A DNA stretch of 13,172 nt from Gammaproteobacteria bacterium (GTDB lineage Bacteria > Pseudomonadota > Gammaproteobacteria > Pseudomonadales > Halieaceae): the NCBI GenBank assembly GCA_029859085.1, contig JAOUDU010000018.1:1-13172 (forward strand). The letters are read 5' to 3'. This document shows positions 6,464-13,172 of the stretch, in pieces (the first letter of the stretch is position 1; every line of letters begins with the position of its first letter). Made by a program: the position numbers and the translations under genes. The notes under the pieces are model-generated. The model made no database searches. It had not been told where the DNA came from and was given only the letters and a program-made list of their open reading frames with translations.

Positions 6464-8502
6464 TGATCAATATGCTTGTTGGATTACGTGACTGGGTCGA
6501 TGCTCGCCTGCCCATCGTGCGGGCGTGGAACACCCACATGGGCAAGTACTACGCCCCCAAGAATTTCAATTTCTGGTATTTCTTCGGTGTGTTGTCCCTG
6601 CTGGTGCTGGTCAACCAGCTGCTGACAGGCATCTGGCTTACCATGAGTTACAACCCGAGCCAGGAGGGCGCCTTCGCCTCGGTCGAGTACATCATGCGCG
6701 ATGTCGATTTCGGCTGGGTCCTGCGCTACATGCACTCTACCGGCGCGTCTGCGTTCTTCATCGTGGTCTACCTGCACATGTTCCGCGCGCTGCTGTACGG
6801 CTCCTACAAGAAGCCGCGGGAGCTGATCTGGATTTTCGGCATGCTGATCTTCGTCGCCCTGATGGCCGAGGCTTTCGTGGGGTATGTATTGCCCTGGGGC
6901 CAGATGTCCTACTGGGGCGCCCAGGTGATCATCTCGCTGTTCGGCGCCATCCCGGTGGTGGGTGACGATCTCGTCACCTGGATCCGCGGCGATTACCTGA
7001 TATCCGGCATCACACTCAACCGCTTCTTCGCCCTGCATGTGGTGGCCCTGCCCATCGTGCTGCTGGCCCTGGTGGTATTGCACCTGCTGGCGCTGCACGA
7101 GGTCGGGTCCAACAACCCGGACGGCGTGGAAATCAAGAAGACCAAGGGCCCGGACGGGATACCTCTCGACGGCGTCGCCTTTCATCCCTACTACACCGTG
7201 CACGACCTGCAGGCAGTGGGCGTTTTCCTGTTCGTTTTCTGCGGCATTATTTTCTTCCTGCCGGAGATGGGCGGCTATTTCCTCGAACACGCCAACTTCG
7301 AGGAAGCCAATTCCCTGAAGACCCCTGCCCACATTGCACCGGTGTGGTATTTCACCCCGTTCTACTCGATATTGCGGGCGATACCTGACAAGCTCTGGGG
7401 CTTTATTTTCTTCGCCGCCTCCGTGGCCATACCGTTCATGCTGCCGTGGCTTGATCGCAGCCCGGTGAACTCCTGGCGCTATCGCGGCAACATCACCAAG
7501 GTGATGCTGGTGTTGTTCGTCGCCTCGTTCCTTATCCTGGGTGTGCTGGGCGTGAAGGCGCCGACACCGGAGCGGACCACGCTGGCGCGAATCTGCTCGG
7601 TAATTTACTTCGGATTCTTCCTGTTCATGCCAATCTGGAGCGCGCTGGACAAGACCAAGCCGGTGCCCAAGCGCGTCACCATGGACGGCGGTATCGGGTT
7701 CTGGGGCAGCCTCGCTGGACTCGCCCTGATCCTGGCGCTGACGATCCTGCCCCTGAAGGCGGTCGGTGCGGAGGCTGAGCTTGAGTGCGGCAGCATGGCC
7801 TGCGACGAGATGAAGGTGAATCCCCACGACAAGGAATCGTTGCAGCGCGGGGCGCAGGTATATATCAATTACTGCATGGGCTGCCACTCCCTGAAATACT
7901 CCCGCTACAACCGCGTGGCCGACGATCTCGGCATTCCCGAAGACCTGTTCATGGCCAACCTGGTGTTCGACCCGAATATCAAGTTCGCGTCCCTGATGGA
8001 TAACGCCATGGACGATCGCAACGCCAAGACCTGGTTCGGCGCCACGCCGCCGGACCTGACCCTGGTGTCCCGGGCCCGCCAGCCGGAGTGGCTGTACACC
8101 TACCTGCGTACTTTCTACAAGGATCCCACCCGCCCATACGGGGTGAACAACAAGGTATTCAAGGACGTGGGCATGCCCCACGTGCTGCTGGAGCTGCAGG
8201 GCATGCAGGAGTGCGCGATGGGCCCGGTGGAGGCGGAAAATGGCGGCGTCAAGCGCGATCCCCTAACCGGCAAGGATATCCTGGAGGACCCCTGCGGCCG
8301 TTTCAGTATTGCCCAGCCCGGCAAGATGACGCCGGAGGAGTTTGATGGCGCGGTCTACGACCTGGTGAATTTCCTGGCCTACACTGCCGATCCCGTGGCT
8401 GTTGAGCGCCATCGTATCGGTACTTACGCTCTGTTGTTTATCGCCCTGTTTTTTGTGTTCGCCTGGCTGCTGAATCGCGAGTACTGGAAAGACGTACACT
8501 GA
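6463..8502 (+). CDS. petBC: Cytochrome b / cytochrome c1 fusion of the bc1 complex
   Basis: One uninterrupted 679-residue frame encodes both cytochrome b and cytochrome c1. Residues 1-406 are cytochrome b with eight membrane helices; haem ligands are His91/His105 and His192/His207, and the Qo-site loop reads PVWY (293-296) where alphaproteobacteria and mitochondria have PEWY. Separate PetB proteins usually end at about the KPVPKRVT sequence seen at 399-406; here it runs straight into MDGGIGFW (407 onward), a hydrophobic segment like a c1 signal peptide, with a possible cleavage site near AVGA (433-436). The c1 domain (about 437-650) has the haem c site CMGCH (471-475), likely axial Met571 (VGMPHVL) and a C-terminal anchor (about 654-671). 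Known parallels are the fbcH genes of Bradyrhizobium, whose product is cleaved after synthesis. No ribosome site precedes the internal ATG at 7681. A hairpin follows the stop. Confidence 0.96.
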   Translation: MINMLVGLRDWVDARLPIVRAWNTHMGKYYAPKNFNFWYFFGVLSLLVLVNQLLTGIWLTMSYNPSQEGAFASVEYIMRDVDFGWVLRYMHSTGASAFFIVVYLHMFRALLYGSYKKPRELIWIFGMLIFVALMAEAFVGYVLPWGQMSYWGAQVIISLFGAIPVVGDDLVTWIRGDYLISGITLNRFFALHVVALPIVLLALVVLHLLALHEVGSNNPDGVEIKKTKGPDGIPLDGVAFHPYYTVHDLQAVGVFLFVFCGIIFFLPEMGGYFLEHANFEEANSLKTPAHIAPVWYFTPFYSILRAIPDKLWGFIFFAASVAIPFMLPWLDRSPVNSWRYRGNITKVMLVLFVASFLILGVLGVKAPTPERTTLARICSVIYFGFFLFMPIWSALDKTKPVPKRVTMDGGIGFWGSLAGLALILALTILPLKAVGAEAELECGSMACDEMKVNPHDKESLQRGAQVYINYCMGCHSLKYSRYNRVADDLGIPEDLFMANLVFDPNIKFASLMDNAMDDRNAKTWFGATPPDLTLVSRARQPEWLYTYLRTFYKDPTRPYGVNNKVFKDVGMPHVLLELQGMQECAMGPVEAENGGVKRDPLTGKDILEDPCGRFSIAQPGKMTPEEFDGAVYDLVNFLAYTADPVAVERHRIGTYALLFIALFFVFAWLLNREYWKDVH

Positions 8503-8521
8503 TCCCCCGGGATCTATTGCT

Positions 8522-8554
8522 GCAGCGCGGCACCTGACCGCGCTGTGTCGTTTT
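8522..8554 (+). terminator. Hairpin after petABC, possible weak terminator
   Basis: CAGCGCGG (8523-8530) pairs perfectly with CCGCGCTG (8538-8545) around a 7-base loop. The run of T is short and displaced (TGTCGTTTT), so termination may be partial, with read-through into sspA. It could instead be a 3'-end stabilising hairpin. Confidence 0.5.
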
Positions 8555-8582
8555 ACCCAAGAAATTACTGAGGAATCCCCCG

Positions 8583-9215
8583 ATGGGAGTTGTGGCAAAG
8601 CGGTCTTCAATGACCTTTTTCTCTGATAACACGAGCCAGTACAGCCACCGTGTCCGGATCGTGCTGGCGGAAAAAGGGGTTACGGTGGACCTGATCGAGG
8701 CCGACGCGGCGCATCCGCCGGCGGAGTTGGCGGACCTCAATCCCTATAACAGCCTGCCCACACTGGTGGACCGGGACCTCGTGCTATACGAGTCCAAGGT
8801 CATGATGGAGTACCTGGATGAGCGTTTCCCGCATCCGCCGCTGCTGCCGGTCTACCCGGTGGCCAGGGCGGAGAGCCGCCTGTACATACACCGTATCGAA
8901 AAAGACTGGTGCAGCCTGGTGGACTCGATCCTGCACTCCCGCAGCGAGAACGTGGTGAAGAAGGCCACCAAGGAGCTGCGTGAAAGCATCACCGGGATAG
9001 CCCCGATTTTCGCCGAGAAACCGTTTTTCATGAGCGATGAATTCACCCTCGTGGACTGTTGCCTCGCGCCTATCCTGTGGCGTCTTCCCTCCCTCGGGAT
9101 CGATATCCGCACAAGCAAGCAGGCGAAGCCGCTGCTGGCGTATATGGACTCACTCTTCAGCCGCGACTCCTTCCAGGAAAGCCTCACCGAGCAGGAGCGG
9201 GAAATGCGCCTCTGA
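8583..9215 (+). CDS. sspA: Stringent starvation protein A
   Basis: SspA binds RNA polymerase with sigma70 and alters promoter choice during starvation and acid stress; in pathogens it also controls virulence genes. It has a glutathione S-transferase fold but no such activity. The 210-residue product (E. coli 212) begins [16 protein letters not shown], close to the E. coli N-terminus, followed by [14 protein letters not shown]. The thioredoxin-like domain covers about 10-85 and the helical domain about 92-205. The surface Pro-His-Pro motif important for function in E. coli is at 83-85 (RFPHPPLLP). The start at 8583 is supported by TGAGGA 8 bases upstream and by the conserved N-terminus; a later ATG at 8610 would remove it. 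sspB follows after 34 bases, the usual sspAB operon, downstream of the bc1 genes as in other gammaproteobacteria. Confidence 0.97.
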   Translation: MGVVAKRSSMTFFSDNTSQYSHRVRIVLAEKGVTVDLIEADAAHPPAELADLNPYNSLPTLVDRDLVLYESKVMMEYLDERFPHPPLLPVYPVARAESRLYIHRIEKDWCSLVDSILHSRSENVVKKATKELRESITGIAPIFAEKPFFMSDEFTLVDCCLAPILWRLPSLGIDIRTSKQAKPLLAYMDSLFSRDSFQESLTEQEREMRL

Positions 9216-9249
9216 GGGCGCGCGCTCGATGCAGGTAAAGGGATAAGCC

Positions 9250-9636
9250 ATGACGCCCAGTCGTCCCTACATCATGCGGGCACTTTACGAGTGGATCGTT
9301 GACAACGACTGCACACCCTATGTGCTGGTGGATGCCACCGTTGCCGACGTGATGGTGCCACAGCAATATGTGAAGGACGGCCAGATCGTGCTCAATATCT
9401 CACCGGGCGCGGTCATGGACCTGAATATCGGCAACGACGCCATGGCGTTCAATGGCCGCTTCGGTGGTGTCGCCACGGATATCTATGTGCCGATCCCCGC
9501 GGTGGTGGGTATCTACGCCAGGGAAAATGGCCAGGGCATGGTGTTTGAGCCCGAGGAGTCAACCGGACCGCCGGACGAGCCACCGCCAGACCCGATCAAG
9601 CCCGAGGGGCGACCCGCCCTGAAAATCGTCAAGTAG
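9250..9636 (+). CDS. sspB: ClpXP adaptor SspB, ssrA-tag binding
   Basis: SspB binds the ssrA tag on stalled-ribosome products and delivers them to ClpXP; it also helps degrade the cut RseA fragment after DegS has acted. The 128-residue product has the compact tag-binding domain at about 4-100 (PYIMRALYEWIVDN, then VDATVADVMVPQQYVKDG and ISPGAVMDL). A flexible proline- and acid-rich linker (about 100-118) leads to the C-terminal ClpX-docking peptide RPALKIVK, close to the E. coli ending. All three functional parts are therefore present. The ATG at 9250 has AAGGGA 6 bases upstream. It is the last gene of the + strand block and ends 26 bases from the convergent diaA stop, with no clear terminator between them. 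Confidence 0.97.
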   Translation: MTPSRPYIMRALYEWIVDNDCTPYVLVDATVADVMVPQQYVKDGQIVLNISPGAVMDLNIGNDAMAFNGRFGGVATDIYVPIPAVVGIYARENGQGMVFEPEESTGPPDEPPPDPIKPEGRPALKIVK

Positions 9637-9662
9637 TCCGCCGCGCGACCGGCTGCTGCGCC

Positions 9663-10262
9663 CTACTCCTGGGGGTAGCTGCCGAAGATGCTGCGCTCGA
9701 TCAGCTCGCACAGGCAGTGCAGCGTCATCGCATGCAGTTCCACCACCCGCGGCCGCCGCAGGCTGTCAATGCGTATCTCAACGTCCTCCGGTTGCAGCAG
9801 GGTGCCCAGTTCTCCGTCCGTGGCGTTCGAGAGTACCACCACTGACATCTCGCGCTCGTGTGCAGCCTGCACCGCCCGCAGCAGGTTGTTCGCCTCCCCG
9901 GCACTGCTGATACACAACATGACGTCCCCCGCCTGGCCCAGCGCGCGCAGTTGCCGCGAGAAGATGTCGTTCAGGCCGCCGCTGTGGGCTATTGCCGTCA
10001 GGCATGCGCCATCACCGCCCAGTGCCAGGGCCGGCAGTGCCGGCCGGTCGTGCTCGAAACGGCTGATGAGGTTGCAGGCAAACAACTGGGCCAGGGCGGC
10101 ATCGACGCCGTTGCCGCAGGCGATGATCTTGCGGTCTTCCAGCAGGGCCTGCACCATAAGTTCGCTGGCCCTGCCCACCGGTTCGGCCAGCTCGTCAACC
10201 GACAGGGCGATGGTGTCGATGGTGCCCTGGAAGTTGCTGGATAGGATCTGGTAGTAGTCCAT
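9663..10262 (-). CDS. diaA: DiaA-like SIS-domain protein, DnaA initiator-associating
   Basis: DiaA binds DnaA as a tetramer and promotes its assembly at oriC, timing replication initiation; it is a relative of the sedoheptulose-7-phosphate isomerase GmhA. The 199-residue product is one SIS domain. CGNG at 49-52 is followed by VDAALAQLFACN, so the Ser, zinc-ligand His and catalytic Glu expected in GmhA are replaced by Asp54, Leu60 and Asn65 (alignment from memory). His182 in the C-terminal helix is kept. The C-terminus CELIERSIFGS resembles the E. coli DiaA segment whose Leu-Phe pair contacts DnaA (Ile192-Phe193 here). This favours DiaA over GmhA, and the yraN-lpoA neighbourhood agrees with E. 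coli. It begins 12 bases after the yraN stop, with AAGAG as a modest ribosome site. Confidence 0.9.
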   Translation of the reverse strand: MDYYQILSSNFQGTIDTIALSVDELAEPVGRASELMVQALLEDRKIIACGNGVDAALAQLFACNLISRFEHDRPALPALALGGDGACLTAIAHSGGLNDIFSRQLRALGQAGDVMLCISSAGEANNLLRAVQAAHEREMSVVVLSNATDGELGTLLQPEDVEIRIDSLRRPRVVELHAMTLHCLCELIERSIFGSYPQE

Positions 10263-10274
10263 GCATCGGCTCTT

Positions 10275-10634
10275 TTATGCGGTAAAGGCCCCGGGAATCC
10301 AGCGGATCTCGAGATGGATGCCGGATTGTCGCGGCTCGAAGGCGATCACGTCAAATCGGCAGGGCAGTCGCGCCAGTTCCGGGTGGCGCTGCAGGTACAA
10401 CTGCGCGGTGCGCAGGATGCGCTGTTGCTTGCGCCTGTCGACCGAACCCGCCGCGGTGCTGAAAGCCCGGTTGCTGCGCGCCCGCACCTCGAGGAATACG
10501 AGGTGGTCCCGGTCCCGGGCGATGATATCGATCTCCCCGGTCTTTGCCCTGAAATTTCGCGCCAGCAGGCGCATGCCCCGGTCAGTGAGCCAGTGCGCCG
10601 CCCGGGTCTCGTAGTCCTCCCCGGCTGATTTCAT
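10275..10634 (-). CDS. yraN: UPF0102 / YraN family endonuclease-like protein
   Basis: YraN proteins have a Holliday-junction-resolvase-like (restriction endonuclease) fold; the cellular role is unproven. The product is 119 residues from the ATG at 10634. Visible core motifs are GEDYETRAAHWL (helix with the conserved Glu), RAKTGEIDIIARD (metal-binding Asp) and LVFLEVRAR, where the E-x-K/R signature is E-V-R, as in E. coli. CRFDVIAFE near the end is also typical. I prefer 10634 over the ATG two codons upstream (10640) because GGGAG ends 7 bases before the former but only one base before the latter. The gene sits between lpoA (stop about 41 bases upstream) and diaA (12 bases downstream), the same lpoA-yraN-diaA order as in E. 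coli, so it is likely part of one transcript. Confidence 0.93.
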   Translation of the reverse strand: MKSAGEDYETRAAHWLTDRGMRLLARNFRAKTGEIDIIARDRDHLVFLEVRARSNRAFSTAAGSVDRRKQQRILRTAQLYLQRHPELARLPCRFDVIAFEPRQSGIHLEIRWIPGAFTA

Positions 10635-10675
10635 TCCCATGCTCCCGCGCCATTACCACCAGCCCAGGAGTCTAG

Positions 10676-12493
10676 CTATTGCGCCTTGATGGCGCCCTCA
10701 TCAAATGTGGCCAGGTCCAGCTCGCGCTGGATCCGCAGTTGCGGGTCCATGCTCAACAGGCCGGTATTGCCGCGGAACAGGGCGTCCGCCCCGGCCTGTA
10801 ACTGGCGGAACTGCAGCTGGACCAGGAAGGCGTCGGCGCCGAGGGCATTCAGGCGGGTGTAGCTGTCTGACCCGGTTTTTCCCGCGGCTATGGCCTGCTT
10901 CAGATGGGGGTTTTCTCCCAGCAGCCAGGGGGTTTCAACAAAGTTGATGCCGTCGAGATCGCGGTCCCGGGGATCGGTAACGCCGCTGTAGATGCCGGAG
11001 ACGGAGTACACCGGCACCGAGCCCGCGTAGTGGAATGCCAGCAGCGGCTTCAGGGAGCGCGCCTCGGCACCGTTCCCGCTGAGCAGGAATATCGCGTCCA
11101 CATCCTGGCGGCGGCGGGCATTGAACTCGATATTGGTGGCCAGTATCTCCTTTATCGCCCTGGCGCGCTCCTCACTGGCGGGTATGCCCAGCGCGTCTTT
11201 CACCGCGGTCGAGTAGTCCTCCCTGCCGCTGTACGTGACGCTGTCGGCTATGGTGCCGCCCAGTTCGTGCCAGTGCCCGGTCAGCGCCTGGGCGAGCTTG
11301 TCGCCCCATTCGCCCTGGGGGCGGATGACCAGGGCGGTGCGGGCCCCCTGGCCGAAGGCGATGTCGGCGATGTTGCGGGCCTCATCCTCGGGTGCGAGGG
11401 CGAACTGGACCAGGGCGCTGCTGCCCGGTGCCAGGGTTTCCGCGCTGTCGAGGCGGTTCAGCGCCAGTACCGGCACCGGCCTGTCTGCCCGGCTGCCCAG
11501 GCTGGCGACCGCGTCCTTGCTGAGGGGGCCAACCACCATGGTCGCGCCCTGGGCCAGTGCAGCATCATAGGCGGCACTGGCGGAGCCGAAACTGTCCTGG
11601 TCCAGCACCAGGGTGTCGAACGCGGCGCCGCCACTCTCCCGGTACGCGTAGTAGCTTGCCAGGTAACCGTCCCGCACCGCCCTGCCGGCCGGGGCCAGCC
11701 TGTCGCTCAGCGGCAGTATCAGCGCCACTTTTTGCGCGGGCTGTGAGCCCAGCAGGTACCCGAGGCCGCCCGGCAGCGGATTCGAGGCGGGGTGCTGCGT
11801 GTTGTTCTGGACCCACAGGGGCAGGCTCTGCATCTGTGCCGGCAGCGGCGCGCGCGCCAACAGCGCCAGCTCCAGCCACTTCTGCCACTGGGCATCAGTT
11901 GCGGCAGGTGCGGCCTGTTCCAGCGTCGCGGTGCTGATTCGCTGCAGGTCGTGCCAGATACTGCGTCGCAAGGCCGGAGCATCCCCTTCCGGCGCAAGCC
12001 GCAGGATCTCGTCCCCAAGCCTGGCGCTCTCAAGGTAATTACCGGACATTCCCATGATATGCCGGCGCAGGTTCAGGATGCGGTAGCGCTGGGCACCGTT
12101 CATGCCCTGGTAATCCATTGTGTCGAGCTGCGCCAGCGCTTCCTTTTGCCTGCCGCGAATATAGTCGATGCGTGCCTGCAGGTAGCCGAGGTACACCTTG
12201 TCAGAAGCGCTGATACCTGCTGCGGGAACCGTCCCGATAACTTCGCTCGCCGCCATCCACTGGTTCTGCGAAAGCAACTGGTCAGCCTTCAGGAACTGCG
12301 CGCTGTAGGCGCTGGGTGGCAGCGCCAGGCTCGGTTTCTCCTGGACCACCGGGGGTGGTTCCACGACAACGGGTGGAGCCGTGGGTTCAGGCTCTTTTAC
12401 CGGCTCGCTGCCGCAGGCCGCCAGGCCCAGTAATACAAGCGTCAGGCAGAGTTGCGCGCCGCGGCTGAAATGTCTGGTGCAGGTATGTCTCAT
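10676..12493 (-). CDS. lpoA: Penicillin-binding protein activator, outer-membrane lipoprotein LpoA
   Basis: LpoA is anchored in the outer membrane and reaches through the peptidoglycan to stimulate the transpeptidase of PBP1A. The 605-residue product starts with a lipoprotein signal: positively charged N-terminus, hydrophobic segment and lipobox LAAC with the lipidated cysteine at 27. A linker rich in proline, valine and glutamate spans about 29-58. The N-terminal part (about 60-230) looks helical and TPR-like. From about 253 (KVALILPLSDRLAPAGRAVRDGY) to the end it has a type 1 periplasmic-binding-protein fold, with GATMVVGPLSKDAV and PVYSVSGIYSG typical of LpoA (formerly YraM). E. coli LpoA is longer (about 680). 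The ribosome site for the ATG at 12493 is poor, but no later Met keeps the signal peptide. It heads the lpoA-yraN-diaA run and diverges from rsmI. Confidence 0.95.
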   Translation of the reverse strand: MRHTCTRHFSRGAQLCLTLVLLGLAACGSEPVKEPEPTAPPVVVEPPPVVQEKPSLALPPSAYSAQFLKADQLLSQNQWMAASEVIGTVPAAGISASDKVYLGYLQARIDYIRGRQKEALAQLDTMDYQGMNGAQRYRILNLRRHIMGMSGNYLESARLGDEILRLAPEGDAPALRRSIWHDLQRISTATLEQAAPAATDAQWQKWLELALLARAPLPAQMQSLPLWVQNNTQHPASNPLPGGLGYLLGSQPAQKVALILPLSDRLAPAGRAVRDGYLASYYAYRESGGAAFDTLVLDQDSFGSASAAYDAALAQGATMVVGPLSKDAVASLGSRADRPVPVLALNRLDSAETLAPGSSALVQFALAPEDEARNIADIAFGQGARTALVIRPQGEWGDKLAQALTGHWHELGGTIADSVTYSGREDYSTAVKDALGIPASEERARAIKEILATNIEFNARRRQDVDAIFLLSGNGAEARSLKPLLAFHYAGSVPVYSVSGIYSGVTDPRDRDLDGINFVETPWLLGENPHLKQAIAAGKTGSDSYTRLNALGADAFLVQLQFRQLQAGADALFRGNTGLLSMDPQLRIQRELDLATFDEGAIKAQ

Positions 12494-12589
12494 GCTATGC
12501 TTTACCGGTTGATTTCCTGAATGACTGCAAGTGGTTCCGGGTCCGCCAGAAATCTGCGAACCCCTGGCTCATGTTGTCGGTGGGAACAC

Positions 12590-12595
12590 ATTATA
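12590..12595 (-). promoter_or_regulatory. Perfect -10 hexamer, candidate lpoA promoter
   Basis: On the - strand the sequence reads TATAAT, an exact -10 match, about 100 bases upstream of the lpoA start. No convincing -35 lies 16-18 bases further upstream, where the rsmI coding start already begins. The hexamer shares bases with the region just before the rsmI ribosome site (AAGGGG, 12595-12600) on the other strand. Confidence 0.4.
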
Positions 12596-12605
12596 AGGGG
12601 AAACT

Positions 12606-13172
12606 GTGGATTCCGGTCTCTATGTTGTGGCAACACCTATCGGCAACCTTGGCGATCTTTCCTCCAGGGCGGTGGAAATATTGCGCGCCGTGGATACCAT
12701 CGCGGCCGAGGATACGCGCCACAGCCAGCGATTGCTGCAGCATTATGCTATAGCTACGCCTGTTATGGCATACCATGACCACAGCGACGAGAGGGCCGTC
12801 AAAAAAATCCTCGCCTGCATCGGCGGCGGAGGTAGTGTCGCGCTGGTATCAGACGCCGGTACGCCGCTGATATCTGACCCCGGTTACCGGCTGGTCCGCA
12901 CCGCGCAGGATGCGGGTTTTGCCGTGCACCCTGTTCCCGGGGCCTGCGCGGCGGTGGCCGCGCTCAGCGCTTCGGGCCTTGCCACCGACCGCTTCCTGTT
13001 CGAGGGCTTTCTGCCGGCGCGCGCCGGCGCCCGGGATAATCGCCTCGCCAGCCTGGCGCGGGAGACCTCCACCCTGATTTTTTATGAGGCGCCGCACCGG
13101 GTACTCGAGTGCCTGCAGGCAATGGTTGCAGCGTTTGGCCCCCACCGGGAGGCCGTGCTGGCGCGGGAGGTA
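12606..13172 (+). CDS. rsmI: 16S rRNA (cytidine1402-2'-O)-methyltransferase RsmI (5' part)
   Basis: RsmI uses S-adenosylmethionine to methylate the 2'-O of C1402 in the ribosomal P site, acting with RsmH. The first 189 codons are present and the gene runs off the right edge; the full E. coli protein is about 286 residues. I place the start at GTG 12606 because AAGGGG (12595-12600) lies 5 bases upstream and the protein then begins VDSGLYVVATPIGNLGD, aligned with the family. Tetrapyrrole-methylase fold motifs are TPIGNL (10-15), AAEDTRHS (33-40), ALVSDAGTPLISDPGY (79-94), PVPGACAAVAALSASGL (109-125) and FEGFLPA (132-138), followed by LIFYEAPHR (157-165). In E. coli rsmI (yraL) likewise diverges from lpoA. 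No promoter with both elements is evident in the 112-bp gap. Confidence 0.95.
   Translation, partial: MDSGLYVVATPIGNLGDLSSRAVEILRAVDTIAAEDTRHSQRLLQHYAIATPVMAYHDHSDERAVKKILACIGGGGSVALVSDAGTPLISDPGYRLVRTAQDAGFAVHPVPGACAAVAALSASGLATDRFLFEGFLPARAGARDNRLASLARETSTLIFYEAPHRVLECLQAMVAAFGPHREAVLAREV

Noticed and set aside
6484..8181. A 565-codon open frame antisense to petBC
   Set aside because: It is rich in His, Gln and Val as expected for the reverse complement of a GC-rich membrane protein gene, and the sense strand is an unambiguous cytochrome b/c1.
7681..8502. Separate petC gene starting at the internal ATG 7681
   Set aside because: The frame is continuous with cytochrome b and no ribosome site precedes 7681, so a single translated fusion is the simpler reading; it remains the natural alternative.
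9637..9662. Possible terminator between the convergent sspB and diaA genes
   Set aside because: The 26 bases contain no stable stem and no T-run on either strand.
10904..11746. A 280-codon open frame antisense to lpoA
   Set aside because: It is a shadow of the lpoA coding sequence in a GC-rich genome, without a ribosome site or recognisable motif.

Overview
The window looks like a core chromosomal segment of a GC-rich gammaproteobacterium. The gene order (hisG-hisD, then degS-zapG facing away from zapE, rplM-rpsI, petABC, sspA-sspB, diaA-yraN-lpoA facing away from rsmI) is the conserved block that precedes the division/cell-wall cluster in many gammaproteobacteria. A bc1 complex, the long ZapG-like protein and the sequence style suggest a marine lineage such as Cellvibrionales/Halieaceae, but that placement is inference from memory. 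I see no insertion sequence, prophage, CRISPR array, tRNA, rRNA or toxin-like gene.

Layout. Bases 1-1465 hold the 3' end of hisG and all of hisD on the + strand (histidine biosynthesis), with the hisG stop directly abutting the hisD start. Convergent to them, on the - strand, are zapG (yhcB) and degS (2633-3133 and 1470-2585), so envelope stress sensing sits beside a division/envelope protein. zapE (3329-4429, +) diverges from zapG across a 195-bp region with a promoter candidate in each direction. A U-tract terminator ends zapE, and a sigma70-type promoter then drives rplM-rpsI (4613-5447), which has its own strong terminator at 5494-5529. A 413-bp gap (5448-5860) carries that terminator, a nested palindromic repeat-like element, a GC-rich stretch with no convincing gene, a perfect 9-bp inverted repeat and a weak promoter candidate for petA. 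petA and a single 679-codon petB-petC fusion follow (5861-8502, 1-bp overlap). After a hairpin come sspA and sspB (8583-9636). On the - strand lpoA, yraN and diaA (12493 down to 9663) form a tight gene run. rsmI starts with GTG at 12606 and runs off the right edge.

How the genes work together. PetA and the PetB/PetC product form the ubiquinol:cytochrome c oxidoreductase. SspA modulates RNA polymerase, and SspB hands ssrA-tagged proteins to ClpXP. DegS starts the sigma-E response by cutting an RseA-type anti-sigma factor. ZapE and ZapG link division to the envelope, LpoA activates a class A penicillin-binding protein, and DiaA promotes DnaA assembly at oriC. RplM, RpsI and RsmI belong to the ribosome.

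Nothing here looks like a new defence or mobile system. The points most worth a second look are the in-frame cytochrome b/c1 fusion with its paired extra cysteines, the palindromic element and inverted repeat upstream of petA, and the loss of isomerase-type residues in the DiaA homologue.
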